Assembly: GCA_964035545.1 (NCBI GenBank)
Contig: CAXIUT010000101.1
Coordinates: 1 to 38,200 of the forward strand
Origin: Bugula neritina
Lineage: Eukaryota; Bryozoa; Gymnolaemata; Cheilostomatida; Bugulidae
DNA length: 38,200 nt
Reading direction: 5' to 3'
In this document: piece by piece, positions 1-9,665 of the stretch
Layout: each line of letters opens with the position of its first letter
How positions within the stretch are numbered: position 1 is the first letter of the stretch
Translations under genes and position numbers: made by a program
The notes under the pieces: generated by a model
What the model was told of the DNA's origin: nothing
Databases searched by the model: none
What the model saw: only the letters and a program-made list of their open reading frames with translations

Positions 1-95
1 CCCAACCCCAACCCCAACCCAACCCAACCCCCAACCCCAACCCCAACCCCAACCCAACCCCAACCCAACCCCAACCCCAACCCAACCCCAACCCC
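1..95. repeat. Left chromosome-end telomere, C4A2 strand
   Basis: Seventeen C-rich units separated by AA. Ten units are CCCC, six are CCC and one is CCCCC, before unique sequence starting ATATAT. This is the orientation of a left telomere (C-strand 5' to 3' from the end). The first unit is CCC, so the complementary 3' end is ...TTGGG, the same phase as the right end of the window. The irregular unit length contrasts with the four perfect G4T2 tracts in this window and suggests homopolymer errors in a little-polished stretch. Real telomerase slippage is the alternative. Confidence 0.95.
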
Positions 96-137
96 ATATA
101 TTTGACAGTTATATAATATTGATATATTAACGAATAA

Positions 138-1297
138 ATGATTCGCGAGAAAGGACTATTTTCCAATAGATATCTTCCAAGAAAAGGAAAAGAAAACTTG
201 CATACAATAAACACAGAATAAAGTGATTTTCCACTTGCTTACACTTCCAATAAATATACCAGCAGATAGCGTACTCCCCTCACAACTAAAAAACCTAAAT
301 AAGTAAAAAAAATAGAATAAAAAGCATAATAAAAACCAACAAAAATAGAACAAAATAAAATATAAACTATAAATAAACTATAAAAATAACTAAAATAAAC
401 AAAAGGTATCTCATCTATTATCAAAGATCAACTAAAAAGAACAACAAAAGATCATAATCTAAAACACACAAAACAATAAACAAAAATAAACTAGCTATGC
501 AAATAAATATCTTAGAAAAGAAATAAAAATGAATAGTTAATTTTACAACTAAAAAAATAATAAAAAAAGATAATACATTTAGATAACTAAATAAAACGAT
601 ACCAAAAAACAATAAAAGATTAAATATATTGGTTTCTTAATATCTAGGCATTAATAGATAAAAAATTAATAACTATATCATAGATGTAGCAATAAATAAA
701 AACACATTTTGTTAATTTTAGACCCTTCATTGATTAACTAAATATCATCAGATAATTATAAATAGCATCTACGTCTAAAATCAATGAAAAGCAGTTGAGT
801 AATTTCAGTAATTTTTAATCTGTTTTCAACCAACCTACAGTAGTCAACGTCAATTCCATGTTTACAGAATAAGTAGATTAGAATAATATAGCTAAAATTA
901 TGGAATTGCAACCTCTCATATAGACTTTTAACAATAATCAGTATGATGTCAATTCATCTCATAGCAAAATAGCTAAAAAATTATTTTCTGATAGCCCTCT
1001 CTTCAATAAGGCATGAGAATCAAAAGCAACATTTCACTCAACTAATAATCCGCATTCGGCAACTAAAGCAGAATAGAATAAAACTAGTTTTTAAACATCG
1101 GCAGTCCTGATATTCAACTACCAAGATAAGTAAAAATAATACAAAATTTTTAACCAGGAAAAGATGAAGATAACTACATCAGTCTTAAAAAAGGATAAAT
1201 AATGAAATTGCTCAGAAAGATTCGTAATAATTTATGGATTGGCTAATACAGATAGAAAATCGGCTTAGTTAATCAGACCTATTTCGAATTGAAATGA
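138..1297 (+). CDS. Coiled-coil protein with C-terminal SH3 domain (frame break in assembly)
   Basis: The ATG at 138 opens about 290 codons of Lys/Glu-rich coiled coil when UAR is read as Glu; the frame meets UGA at 1014. The frame shifted by +2 is open from 992 and ends at UGA 1295-1297, only 25 nt from the end of the SmD3 gene. Its last 57 residues look like an SH3 domain: KIIQNFEP for the ALYDY strand, a KKGE turn, NNLWIGEY with the SH3 Trp, and GLVNQTYFEL for the Gly-x-x-Pro-x-x-Tyr end, with Gln for the usual Pro. I join the two frames. No GT-AG 20-nt intron fits between 989 and 1014, so a missing base near 975-1012 is likeliest. The full protein would be about 386 residues. A scaffold or cytoskeletal adaptor role is inference only. 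If the frames are not joined, the coiled-coil gene ends at 1016 and an SH3 peptide could start at the ATG at 1013. Confidence 0.7.
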
Positions 1298-1322
1298 TTG
1301 AATTAGTTTTAATGATAATGAA

Positions 1323-1707
1323 TCAGATATTTGTTTGATTGACTGAAGATAAAGTTTGCTTCTTTGCCTGCTTAGCATTCAATATAGTATCTCTTGCCTT
1401 CTTGTACTTATCACGCATTTGTTGAGTAATTCTCTGGCGAGCCTGCGCTCTCACTCGCTTAAACATAGGCGCATTTTTGAACATTGAAGGCACAATGATA
1501 AAACGAATCTGAGAGCCTCGTAAATAGACCTGCTCGACCGGCATCGATCGTCCATCTTTGGTCCACATTGTCACACTCATCCAATCTGACGTTCATTGTG
1601 TCTTCGGCGTCAGCTAAGAAACCTCTGAACATTTCTCCTGATTTCATTTAGACAGTGACCACGTGATGTTTTGATTCGTGGAGAAGTTTAACTGGTGCTC
1701 CTATCAT
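1323..1707 (-). CDS. SNRPD3: Small nuclear ribonucleoprotein Sm D3 (one-base frame break)
   Basis: This is a core Sm-ring protein of spliceosomal snRNPs, 127 residues once corrected. It starts MIGAPVKLLHESKHHVVTVE and continues through the Sm1 motif (MKSGEMFRGFLADAEDTMN) and Sm2 motif (EQVYLRGSQIRFIIVP), then KNAPMFKR as in plant and animal SmD3. The span is 385 nt, one more than a multiple of three: the frame up to RLD and the frame from SVTMW are joined by removing one base near 1577-1583. No intron fits, so an inserted base in the assembly is likely. The alternatives are a real pseudogene or a programmed frameshift, both unlikely for an essential protein. The UAA at 1648-1650 sits where plant SmD3 has the Glu of VTVELKSGE and animal SmD3 the Glu of VTCETNTGE, one of the sites that show UAR = Glu. 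The C-terminus is Lys/Gln-rich and lacks the RG repeats of metazoan SmD3. Confidence 0.92.
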
Positions 1708-1901
1708 TATTTTATAAGGGAATCATATAATCCAAAGTTATAAATCAAAACACACATAAAATATCATCTGATTTTCAAAGTTTCAAAGAACATTAAACCA
1801 ATAATACATGTTATTTTAGGAAATATATCAATAGATTTTTTTAGATTAGTATTTTTTTAATCATATCAACGAATTATATTATACTAATCGTTTTAACGTT
1901 G

Positions 1902-3599
1902 ATGAAGAGAGCTCATTCAGTTACTTTACTTAGAAATTTAGCCGATTCTATCCAACACTACACAGCCAAAGCCCAAACAAACAAACTAAATACTCTACAT
2001 AAAACATCTTCAACCATAAACCTAACCCAAAATCAAAAAGAAAGCAGATTGAATCAATAACAAAAAGATAATAGAATATTTATCCTATAAAAACAAATAA
2101 CCTTTCTTGAGAAATAACAATAAAATAGCAAAGGAATGATTCGTAGTTATACAAAATAACTTGAAGATTATGAAATTACAACAAGTCGTATATAAAAATT
2201 AGAACAGAAATTAAAAGAGAAAGTAGAATAGTACGATAGAACTAGAAATAGGATGTTAATGTTGAGATAAGAAATGATATCTTATACATTTAATTCACAA
2301 GAAAGAATAGCATAAAAATAATATTTTTAAGAATTAGTAGAAGCTTATCAACATCAATATTAAAATTAAAGTAAAAATGTTATAAATATCCTTGAAATAG
2401 ATCAACAAAATCATAATCTAAGAAAACAAATAGAATAGATATGTTTTAGTATTAAAGAAAGAGAAGAGTAGATTCAAAATTGGAAAAATTAGAATGATTT
2501 CGATCTCAACAAACACAAATTGAATAACAACATCAAAACTATGAGAATATAACTGATAGCTCAATAAGATAAATGTGACATATTTTGTCAAAATAATAAA
2601 TTAAAAAAGATAAGATAACTTTATTGCCAATATTTTAAAAATTATGCAAAAAAGAACGGAATTGGAAACTAATAGGCCTAAAACGGTATGGATGTTTTTG
2701 TATGTAAATATAAACTTGTCTAAGATTTCACATAATATCTCAGATAACAATTAGTCTACAACAAACCCAAATGCGATGCTTTGTAAAAATATATATATAC
2801 TTTATCTAGAATGGAAGGATTGTTTATTAAAAATCATGGATAGTTAAATAAAAAATTATATGTTTTACTAAAATAGTAAATATAGTAATGCTAGTATTCT
2901 AAAAGATAGAAAGAATAGTAAATATAGAGAAACTAATAGATGATAAAAGAGGAATAAAAGAATATATAGGATAGATTTGCTCATTAAAGTTTAGCTGTTA
3001 TTGAATATTTACGATAGAAAAGTAATAAATACGATATCAATTAAATAAAAACCACTTTAAAATAAAATAAAAAATAACAATAAAATAGAATTAATAAAAT
3101 AAAATAAGCCTATCAACAAATATCACATCTATCGTCCATCATTGATAAAGAAATCAATAACAATCAATAAAATATATTTGACTAAGAAGTATCATAAGTT
3201 AGTAGATAGCTAATTACTCGTTAAGAGGAGTTGGGCATTCTTAGAAGATAAATATGTGTTTTACATAATCAAAAAGATAATATATAAAGTTTGATCAATA
3301 GTGCTATTTCAAAATGGAGAGAAAGAGATCAAAATAAAGTAAAACTTAAACAGTTGTATCAATAACTCAATTAAACTAGTACTTTTTTATCTATTCAGAA
3401 AAATCATACTGTCCAATATCTCATTGCTAGCAATCGATTAGCTTCAAACAAGTATAAAAAATAAAAAGTTCAATCACAAATTAAAGTCACTTAAACGATT
3501 CAAAACAATCACAAAAACATAGTAAATGTGGAAGTATAACCTCGCTATACCAAAGCAAGGCAGTATTATCTTTAAACAACCCTTATAAAAATATAATGA
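1902..3599 (+). CDS. Long coiled-coil protein, 565 residues
   Basis: A single uninterrupted frame from ATG to UGA, with dozens of in-frame UAA/UAG read as Glu. It begins MKRAHSVTLLRNLADSIQHY and is then almost wholly Lys/Glu/Asn-rich heptad-like sequence, typical of ciliate cytoskeletal or basal-body coiled-coil proteins. A small Cys cluster lies in the middle (DKCDIFCQN, RLYCQYF). I recognise no domain. It is divergently placed from SmD3, leaving 194 nt of shared upstream region. Read with the standard code it would be shredded into fragments, which is itself good evidence for the code. The real-gene call rests on the 1.7-kb open frame with a single UGA; the function is unknown. Confidence 0.85.
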
Positions 3600-3640
3600 A
3601 GAAATCAAATCATCACTAACCTATCATAGACGACTGCAAA

Positions 3641-3979
3641 ATGATTCTATCTCATAAATTACCTTCAAAACAAAAACAAAATAAATCAAAATCAAAAACA
3701 TCTGATCTACCAAGTCAATCAAAATAGTTATCTTCTAGTGAAATAAGATAAAATAAAATACTATATAAATGTGAAACCAATGCCAATTTACTAAAAAAAT
3801 CAAAAAATGATAAACAAATGAACAAATAAAATGACTTTTGGGAACTTAGTACCAAAAATAGAACACATTCTAAGTACAACCTATCAATGAAACCCAGTAT
3901 TACTCCATCAGCATACACCATTAAAGGTAAATTAGCCATCAGTTAAAGAGTATCTTTGATAGGAAAGAATAAAAGATGA
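3641..3979 (+). CDS. Small basic hypothetical protein, 112 residues
   Basis: Frame from ATG (MILSHKLPSKQKQNKSKSKT) to UGA in the same orientation as the preceding coiled-coil gene, 41 nt downstream of its stop. It is rich in Lys, Ser and Asn with no hydrophobic segment or known motif, and probably disordered. It could also be the start of a larger product, but the UGA at 3977 is not bypassed by any 20-nt GTA...AG intron that I can see. Confidence is moderate because short low-complexity frames are easy to over-call in AT-rich DNA. Confidence 0.55.
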
Positions 3980-4039
3980 TATAATTGATTTTTTTATTTA
4001 TATAGGTTCTAAAATAAGTATTAAATATCGTTATATTTG

Positions 4040-4453
4040 ATGAAATTTGCAAGCAAATAAGTTCGATAGGCTTTTGCCAATGCAGGAGACTACTCCTTAA
4101 CATCGTTAAGACAAAATACTAAAAATAAATACGAACAGACTCTAAAATTCATGAAAGAATGGAACTCAGATCTGATATAAAGAGAAAACTAACTGGAACA
4201 TGAACGTGAGCAACTATACAAAAGCACTTTAGAAGAAGAATCGAGCAAGCCAGCCGTTCAGATGAAGCATTTGAATGTATAATAGTTGATAAAGTAATAA
4301 TTTTTGAAGAGAGTTGAGAGTTTATATATGAAGCAATTGGTTTTAGGAGATATGAGTGAAACTGACCGAATTAGCGAGGATAGTTTAGATTATCATGAGA
4401 GTAATACATTTGCTGAGGATAATATATTTTTTAGGAATAGCAAAGATGAGTGA
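4040..4453 (+). CDS. Hypothetical acidic helical protein, 137 residues
   Basis: Continuous frame MKFASKEVREAFANAGDYSL... to UGA. The middle (EWNSDLIERENELEHEREQL) is a clear amphipathic, coiled-coil-like helix and the tail is acidic (SETDRISEDSLDYHESN). No family recognised. It sits between two other + strand genes with 60-nt and 20-nt gaps, so either the genes are tightly packed or neighbours share a transcript; the sequence cannot tell which. Confidence 0.65.
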
Positions 4454-4473
4454 ATGATAGTTGATATTATAAT

Positions 4474-5721
4474 ATGGCATTAAAAGATAGAGGCAATTAG
4501 TTTTTTAGAGTAGGTAAATATGAAGATGCACTTCGTTGTTACGAATAGTACATTGATTCTGACCTACAGGCAGATAAAAAGGTAGCATACTGTAATATCA
4601 GTTTTTGTCATTACAAGATGGGTAACTTTTAAGAATCGATCGAATCAGCTAACGATAGCCTTCAAGAAGATTCTACTTATTCTAAAGCTTATTATAGAAA
4701 AATGCAAGGATATAAATAAATACCTGATTCCTAGTATTAACAATTTATCAATGTTGCTTTGTTGTTGAGATATGCAAAATTGTCATAAAAATAAAAATAT
4801 GATTATAAAATCTTTATGAAATAAGTCAAAAACAAATGGATGAATAAAGTTAAATCAAGAAAAATCAATATAGAATAAAATAATCTTATTTTATAAACTT
4901 TCTAATCATAAAATATAGAAAATGAAGATTAACTATCAACAGAACAATGGCTAGAAGAATGGTCAAAATAAAATACTAGCTGTGAAGAACATTTATCTAA
5001 AATATAGAAAATATCATAAAAAGATAGAGAGAATGGTCTTAATATAGCATTTTTTTATCTGAATCAACTATCTAAATAACATCCTAAATATAAATAGATA
5101 TGTTAGAGAATCAAAGCTATGCAAAAACCAATTGAAACAAAGATGGAAATTGAATCTTAGGGTATGATTAGTGAATAAAAAAAGGAAGAAAATCAATAAG
5201 ATCTACCATAAAACGTTGATAAAATAAATTAGAGTAAATCTTAGTCAGATTAAAATTTATTTGCATCTTCTGATCATTCAGGAGAAGGATAAAAATAACA
5301 TAAATAATAAAATAATAATATAACACACATAAAATAAGAAATAGTAATCAATAATACAATAAAATAGTTAACAAATAATAAGATGAGTAATTAATAAGAT
5401 GAAAAAAACAAATAAAAATAATAAACAGTTAATCAATAACAAGATATCAATGCTCTTTATAAAATGTATACTGAAGGATTGGAATAATGCAGAGATACTT
5501 TACAATAGTTTTTGAAAAGAATATAAATAGTTTTATAATCAAATTTACCAAATAAAGTAAAATAATAGCTATTAAATTTATTCACAGTAAAAAAGAAGAA
5601 GTAAATCTCTTTGTTCAAATTATCATTTACTAAAAAATAACAACAAAAAATCCATGATCTCCTCATAAAAAACAATCTACAAACGTTTATTCCCATCTAT
5701 GCATCCAAATTTGCAACTTGA
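4474..5721 (+). CDS. TPR-repeat protein, 415 residues
   Basis: Starts MALKDRGNEFFRVGKYEDAL, a textbook TPR helix pair, followed by a second (VAYCNISFCHYKMGNFQESI) and a third (YSKAYYRKMQGYK). This resembles the TPR clamp of Hsp90/Hsp70 co-chaperones. The Glu of GNEFF is the UAG at 4498-4500; TPRs of this class read GNExF, so this is another Glu assignment. After residue 85 the protein becomes helical and polar, with a Glu/Gln/Asn-rich linker (about 240-320), then a C-terminal helical region (YKMYTEGLEQCRDTLQQFL...). That end resembles the tail domains of dynein-assembly and RPAP3-like factors in character only. Single exon; the upstream gap is 20 nt. Confidence 0.85.
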
Positions 5722-5773
5722 TAGTAAATACTCATAATAATATCAATATGAATATCAATAATCTCTTAAAGGA

Positions 5774-6895
5774 TCATTAATTTGACGTTATCTGTAACAT
5801 CTTCTTACTCTTCTTCTTGTTATTACGAATCTATATATTTTACTTCTACTATAAACGACGTCTCTTAGTAGAACTATTTCCAGTACATAAATTTTTAGAA
5901 CTCTTCTTATCATTCGATACCGGACTCTTCAAATTCAACAACTGACCCAACGGATTGCCAACATTTCCTCTTGATTATTTCGATTCAGTTATTGTTTCAG
6001 TCCTATTCTATTTCTTCTTCTTAAAACTATGATTTCCCTCCTTTATCTTCTTATTTTATACATTATTCAACTCTCTTTTCAGTTCTCCCGTATGCGATAG
6101 ATCAGAAACAACCTTAACATGCTACTTTCTTCTTCTATGCAGCTGCTCATACCGAACCGACTCATCAATAAGCGATGTCAATGAAAAACTCAGCAGATGG
6201 CTATCATTATTGATATTTTTATGACTTATTTAAGCAATAGGTTATTTATTTTATGTTAGCATTTATTACTGATTGAACAAATGATGAAAAAGATTGTCTT
6301 TATTGCTATGAAGATTTTCTGTTTTACTTTTTTATTTTTAAAGAATAAAGTATAAATCATTTTATAGTCTTTTTGATTTTTATCGTTATTGAATTAGCTA
6401 TTCTTTGGTCATTTTTAATTATTACTGTAAAAGTTATATCTAATTCAATCCCTTATTTTATTTATTATTTTTTGTTTATAGTTATCCTTTCAATTATTCA
6501 TTGAGTTGATTAAGCATAGCAATTTCTTATTTATTTTTTATTTTTTCCTGCATAAGTTACCGATAAGCCTCTCTCAAATTTTTATACTCTTCCTTTAAAT
6601 CACAAATAGAATTCATAATATTCTGAGCATTAGGACTATTCTTATTCTGTTGCTTAGATTTCTTCTTATTTCCAGATGAACAATCCTTGTTATTCTAGGC
6701 ATATTGACTCCTTCGTCTTTTGATTTATTCTGATAGTTTAGAAGGAGATTCTTGCTTTATGACTTTGAAATTATTTGATGATCCCAAGTTCTGGTCCTGC
6801 ACTGAAGGAATTCTCTTAGTTCTGAATGATGGACTGCGTTGTTTAGTGAAAAAGTCATGTTTGACGTTATGCTGAGGTGAAAGGAATGGCTGCAT
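5774..6895 (-). CDS. Basic coiled-coil hypothetical protein, 373 residues
   Basis: Single-exon frame starting MQPFLSPQHNVKHDFFTKQR and ending at UGA 5774. There is a Ser/Lys-rich basic N-terminus (RSPSFRTKRIPS), a central coiled coil (SICDLKEEYKNLREAYRQLM onward, about residues 95-190), and a Lys/Arg-rich C-terminus with KKKK and KRRRL clusters that could serve nuclear import. No known domain. It converges with the TPR gene with 52 nt between stops. Confidence 0.75.
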
Positions 6896-7098
6896 TTTCA
6901 AACTGTTATTATATTTTATTAATAAATTCTATTGCCTCAATCATTACTCTTCATAAAACTTTATAAATACCCAACTAAATAATTAATATCTATATTAATA
7001 CTATTATTTCCTTCAAATTGTTATCTTATCCGCTTCTTTAAAGGAAAAGTTACTTTAGATAAAATTAATAATTAATTTATATTAAAAACTTGCAGGAT

Positions 7099-8227
7099 AT
7101 GAGTTAAATAATCGCAAACGTCTTCCGCAATATTTCACAAGAAGAATTAGACATAGCCATTCAATGTGGAATTCTTTTAGGTTCTGCTTCCTCTATCTTC
7201 TACATCTTCTTCGGAAGACTTCTCTCAATACCTGAACTACTCGGCATCTCTCTAAAAGAACCTACCTGTAATCATCCAATAATTCAGCTCCAGGAAGTCG
7301 CAACTCACTCATAGTCATCTCAGGATTCCTCTTCCTCTCAGCCATTCTCAGAACCTTCTATCACTAACATATTTCAGCTTATTATCCCTTCGATGGGGAA
7401 GTATACCTCAAAAAAATATCTACTTTGAGACTGATAATTTCAGGAGGACTAGTGGGACTTGGTTCCCAAATGGCAATAGGAGGTCGCTAGAATAGTGGAG
7501 TAATGGGAGTACCAAGATTTTCAATAGCATCATTAGCATCATTTATAACACTATTCGGATCAGCGATGTTGACAGTTACATATAAAATAGGATAAAAACT
7601 ACCAAAAACACCAAGAATAATATAAATAGCCAACAAATCACTACCTTAGAACATCTCCTTTGACGCCTATCTCTTGGTTGGCCTTCTAACTCCATTCATC
7701 GCTTTCCTCATATCAACTCGTAAATCTCTCAAAGGAATGATCGAAAGTCTCACACATTTCGTAGTTGGTATCATCCTAGCATACTTTCTCATGCTTATGG
7801 GTTGGAGTCGCATCCAATAAACTTATGACTGCTTCAGCATCTCAAAAAAATGGACAGGATAGATGCTAGTCGCCTACGCCATCGCTACCGTCATCTTTGC
7901 ATTCGTATACGTGATAGTACGATATGGATTGTACTTCTACTTTAATTTAGTAAAAAACCATTGTTTAATAATGAACTACAAGACAAGGTGTCACCTCTCA
8001 CCTTTCGAGCTTTTGTTGGATATGCATTGACTGGAATAGGATTCGGATTGGGAGGGATGATCTTCTAATCATTTTTATTGACAATTCCATCCTCAGAAAT
8101 AAGAATAGTAGTTTTTTGGGGAGTACCCTGCATTTTTGCCATGAAAGCCACCCAAGTATTATCAACTGTATAAAAAATCTAAACACCAGTAGCTGAATAA
8201 AAAGCAACTTCAGCACTAAGTCTATGA
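7099..8227 (+). CDS. YeeE/YedE (sulphur transport) family membrane protein
   Basis: A 362-residue polytopic membrane protein encoded by three exons; introns are at 7268-7287 and 7931-7950 (20 nt each, GTA...CAG and GTA...TAG). About eight or nine hydrophobic segments form two related halves. SGVMGVPRFSIASLASF followed by GSAMLTV matches the bacterial YeeE/YedE signature HGVCGISRFSxRS...GMLTV, and ALTGIGFGLGGM opens the second half. Bacterial members import thiosulfate through conserved Cys residues. Here the signature Cys positions are Gly and Met, so the substrate and mechanism may differ. The spliced length is 1089 nt, exactly 363 codons. It converges on AcpS with 73 nt between stops. The family call rests on motif spacing from memory, not on a search. 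Confidence 0.78.
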
Positions 8228-8300
8228 TAGTTTATTGATTAACCATATTTTGATATAGTTGATAAACAAAAATACAAGAATATCTATTGAACATGAGAGA

Positions 8301-8696
8301 TCATTCTGGATATTGTTCTACTACTGCAGTAGCCAATGTGTATTATTTTTAGTGAGAAAGAGTGATATGCCATCTTGATATCTGCAACTCCAATATCAAT
8401 CTTTAATTTTCATCTCCCTACAATCTAGCATCAGGTTTGCCATCCTCGTTTTTCACTATTCGTATCTCATTGAAATGAAGCTACTTTCGACCTATTGCCT
8501 TGTTCAATGCCTACTTTACTGCCCATCTCGATGCCAAAAATTATACCTGCTGCTGCTGTAGTTCAAGACTATTCAAAGTAATGACTTATGAAGGATGCAA
8601 AAACTTTTTATAAAAACGATCTGAATATGTCTGAGCAAGATGCTGTTTGATTCTAGAGTTGCTAACAAGGTCGATTCCTATTCCTAATATTTTCAT
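8301..8696 (-). CDS. acpS: Holo-[acyl-carrier-protein] synthase, AcpS type
   Basis: Transfers 4'-phosphopantetheine from CoA to the serine of acyl carrier protein, probably in the mitochondrion. It has 131 residues, the normal bacterial AcpS length. ILGIGIDLV holds the metal-binding Asp9; SRWAVKEALNKAIG holds Glu62, the second metal ligand, encoded by UAG at 8511-8513; ITLSHQKQYTLATAVVE is the C-terminal SH...A.A.V motif. Reading UAG as Gln would destroy the metal site, so this gene strongly supports UAR = Glu. No presequence precedes MKILGIG. The start codon lies only 40 nt from the telomeric tract at 8737, so promoter and 5' UTR fit in 40 nt. Confidence 0.92.
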
Positions 8697-8736
8697 TATA
8701 ATTATGACTCAATTTCATATTTATCATAAACATAAT

Positions 8737-8817
8737 GGGGTTGGGGTTGGGGTTGGGGTTGGGGTTGGGGTTGGGGTTGGGGTTGGGGTTGGGGTTGGGG
8801 TTGGGGTTGGGGTTGGG
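8737..8817 (+). repeat. Internal perfect G4T2 telomere tract (13.5 repeats)
   Basis: GGGGTT repeated 13 times plus a terminal GGG, without error. The orientation is that of a right-hand chromosome end for the sequence on its left, where AcpS starts 40 nt away. On its right, sequence begins directly inside a nitrilase gene with no C4A2 tract. It ends TTGGG, as does the true right end of the window. Best read as the former right telomere of segment A joined to the broken left end of segment B. Confidence 0.97.
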
Positions 8818-9639
8818 CTGCTTTGTCAAATCCAACCCGTCTACAAACAAAAAGGATAGACTATTGAAAGAATCAAAGTGTCATTGTCGAAGTATAGTTC
8901 AAAAGATAATTTGGATATTATTGTTTTTCCTGAGATGGCTTTTGGAGGCTATCATTTCTAAAATCAAGAAGATGTCAGCTAAATTGCTATATAAATGGGT
9001 AAAGGCATTGATTTCTAGTTTGGTTTTTAACTTGCTAGCAAATTAAAATGCTATGTTGCTTTTGGTTATGTTGAAATAACTAAAAATGGATAATAAAATA
9101 TATTTTATAACTCAGCTGTTGTCATTGATCGAGAGGGAAAGATCGTATGCAACTATAGAAAGTGTCATCTATATTATAATGATAAATTATGGGCTACATA
9201 AGGTTAATAATTCAAAACTTTTACCTTAAAAACATAATAAAATAAAGAACTAACGTGTACACTCGCTTTAAGTAGCGATATAAGTCAAAAAAACTTTACT
9301 TCTGGAATTTATTAGCTATCTAACTATCTAGTATAAACAAAAAGTGATGTATTACTCTTGTTGTCTTGTTGGTCAGATAGTTAAAAAGATGAACTTCACC
9401 GTAATGACATTTCTGGAACCTATAACTATTGGATAAGCAGATTAAATCCTGTAACTCTAAGCAAGAGGACTCTATTGATGCTGTTTGCGGATAGAGTTGG
9501 TTTGTAGTATGATTATTTTTCAAAGAAAAAGACAATATTTTATGGTTCATCCTGCAGCATGATGCTAAATCCTCATAAAATACTAAGCAACCTAGATATA
9601 GATAAAGAAGGTTACTTACTATTATAGACCTTTTTATGA
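8818..9639 (+). CDS. Nitrilase-family N-terminal-amidase-like protein, 5' truncated, catalytic Cys replaced
   Basis: Carbon-nitrogen hydrolase fold closest to yeast Nta1 (deamidates N-terminal Asn/Gln). 273 residues are visible, single exon, ending at UGA 9637. CQIQPVYKQKGETIERIK matches the first strand and helix of Nta1 (VIQLNPQ...TIKR), so only a handful of N-terminal codons plus the ATG are missing at the tract. FPEMAFGGYHF carries the catalytic Glu and NYRKCHLY the catalytic Lys. The nucleophile motif GICxD reads ALSSD, with Ser encoded at 9271-9273. This product may be inactive or have changed chemistry. The frame is open leftward through the G4T2 tract (Gly-Val repeats) to an ATG at 8647; I regard that as accidental. 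Confidence 0.85.
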
Positions 9640-9665
9640 TTATCAATAAATTATTTAGATAGACA

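Noticed and set aside
156-612. Standard-code reverse-strand hydrophobic Phe/Tyr/Leu-rich frames at the left end
   Set aside because: They are the complement of a Lys/Glu/Asn-rich coding region on the + strand; complementing AAA and UAA codons gives false Phe/Leu-rich proteins.
1577-1583. Programmed +1 frameshift in SmD3
   Set aside because: No slippery sequence or in-frame stop at the site; clustered with other signs of local sequence error.
8662-8850. Antisense Pro-Asn repeat frame across the telomere tract
   Set aside because: Pure translation of C4A2 repeats with no coding support.
8647-8859. Open frame running through the first internal tract as a Gly-Val repeat protein fused to the nitrilase
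   Set aside because: A 6-base repeat never breaks frame, and the chance of being in frame is one in three. The upstream part is antisense to AcpS, and the nitrilase N-terminus aligns from its first codon after the tract.
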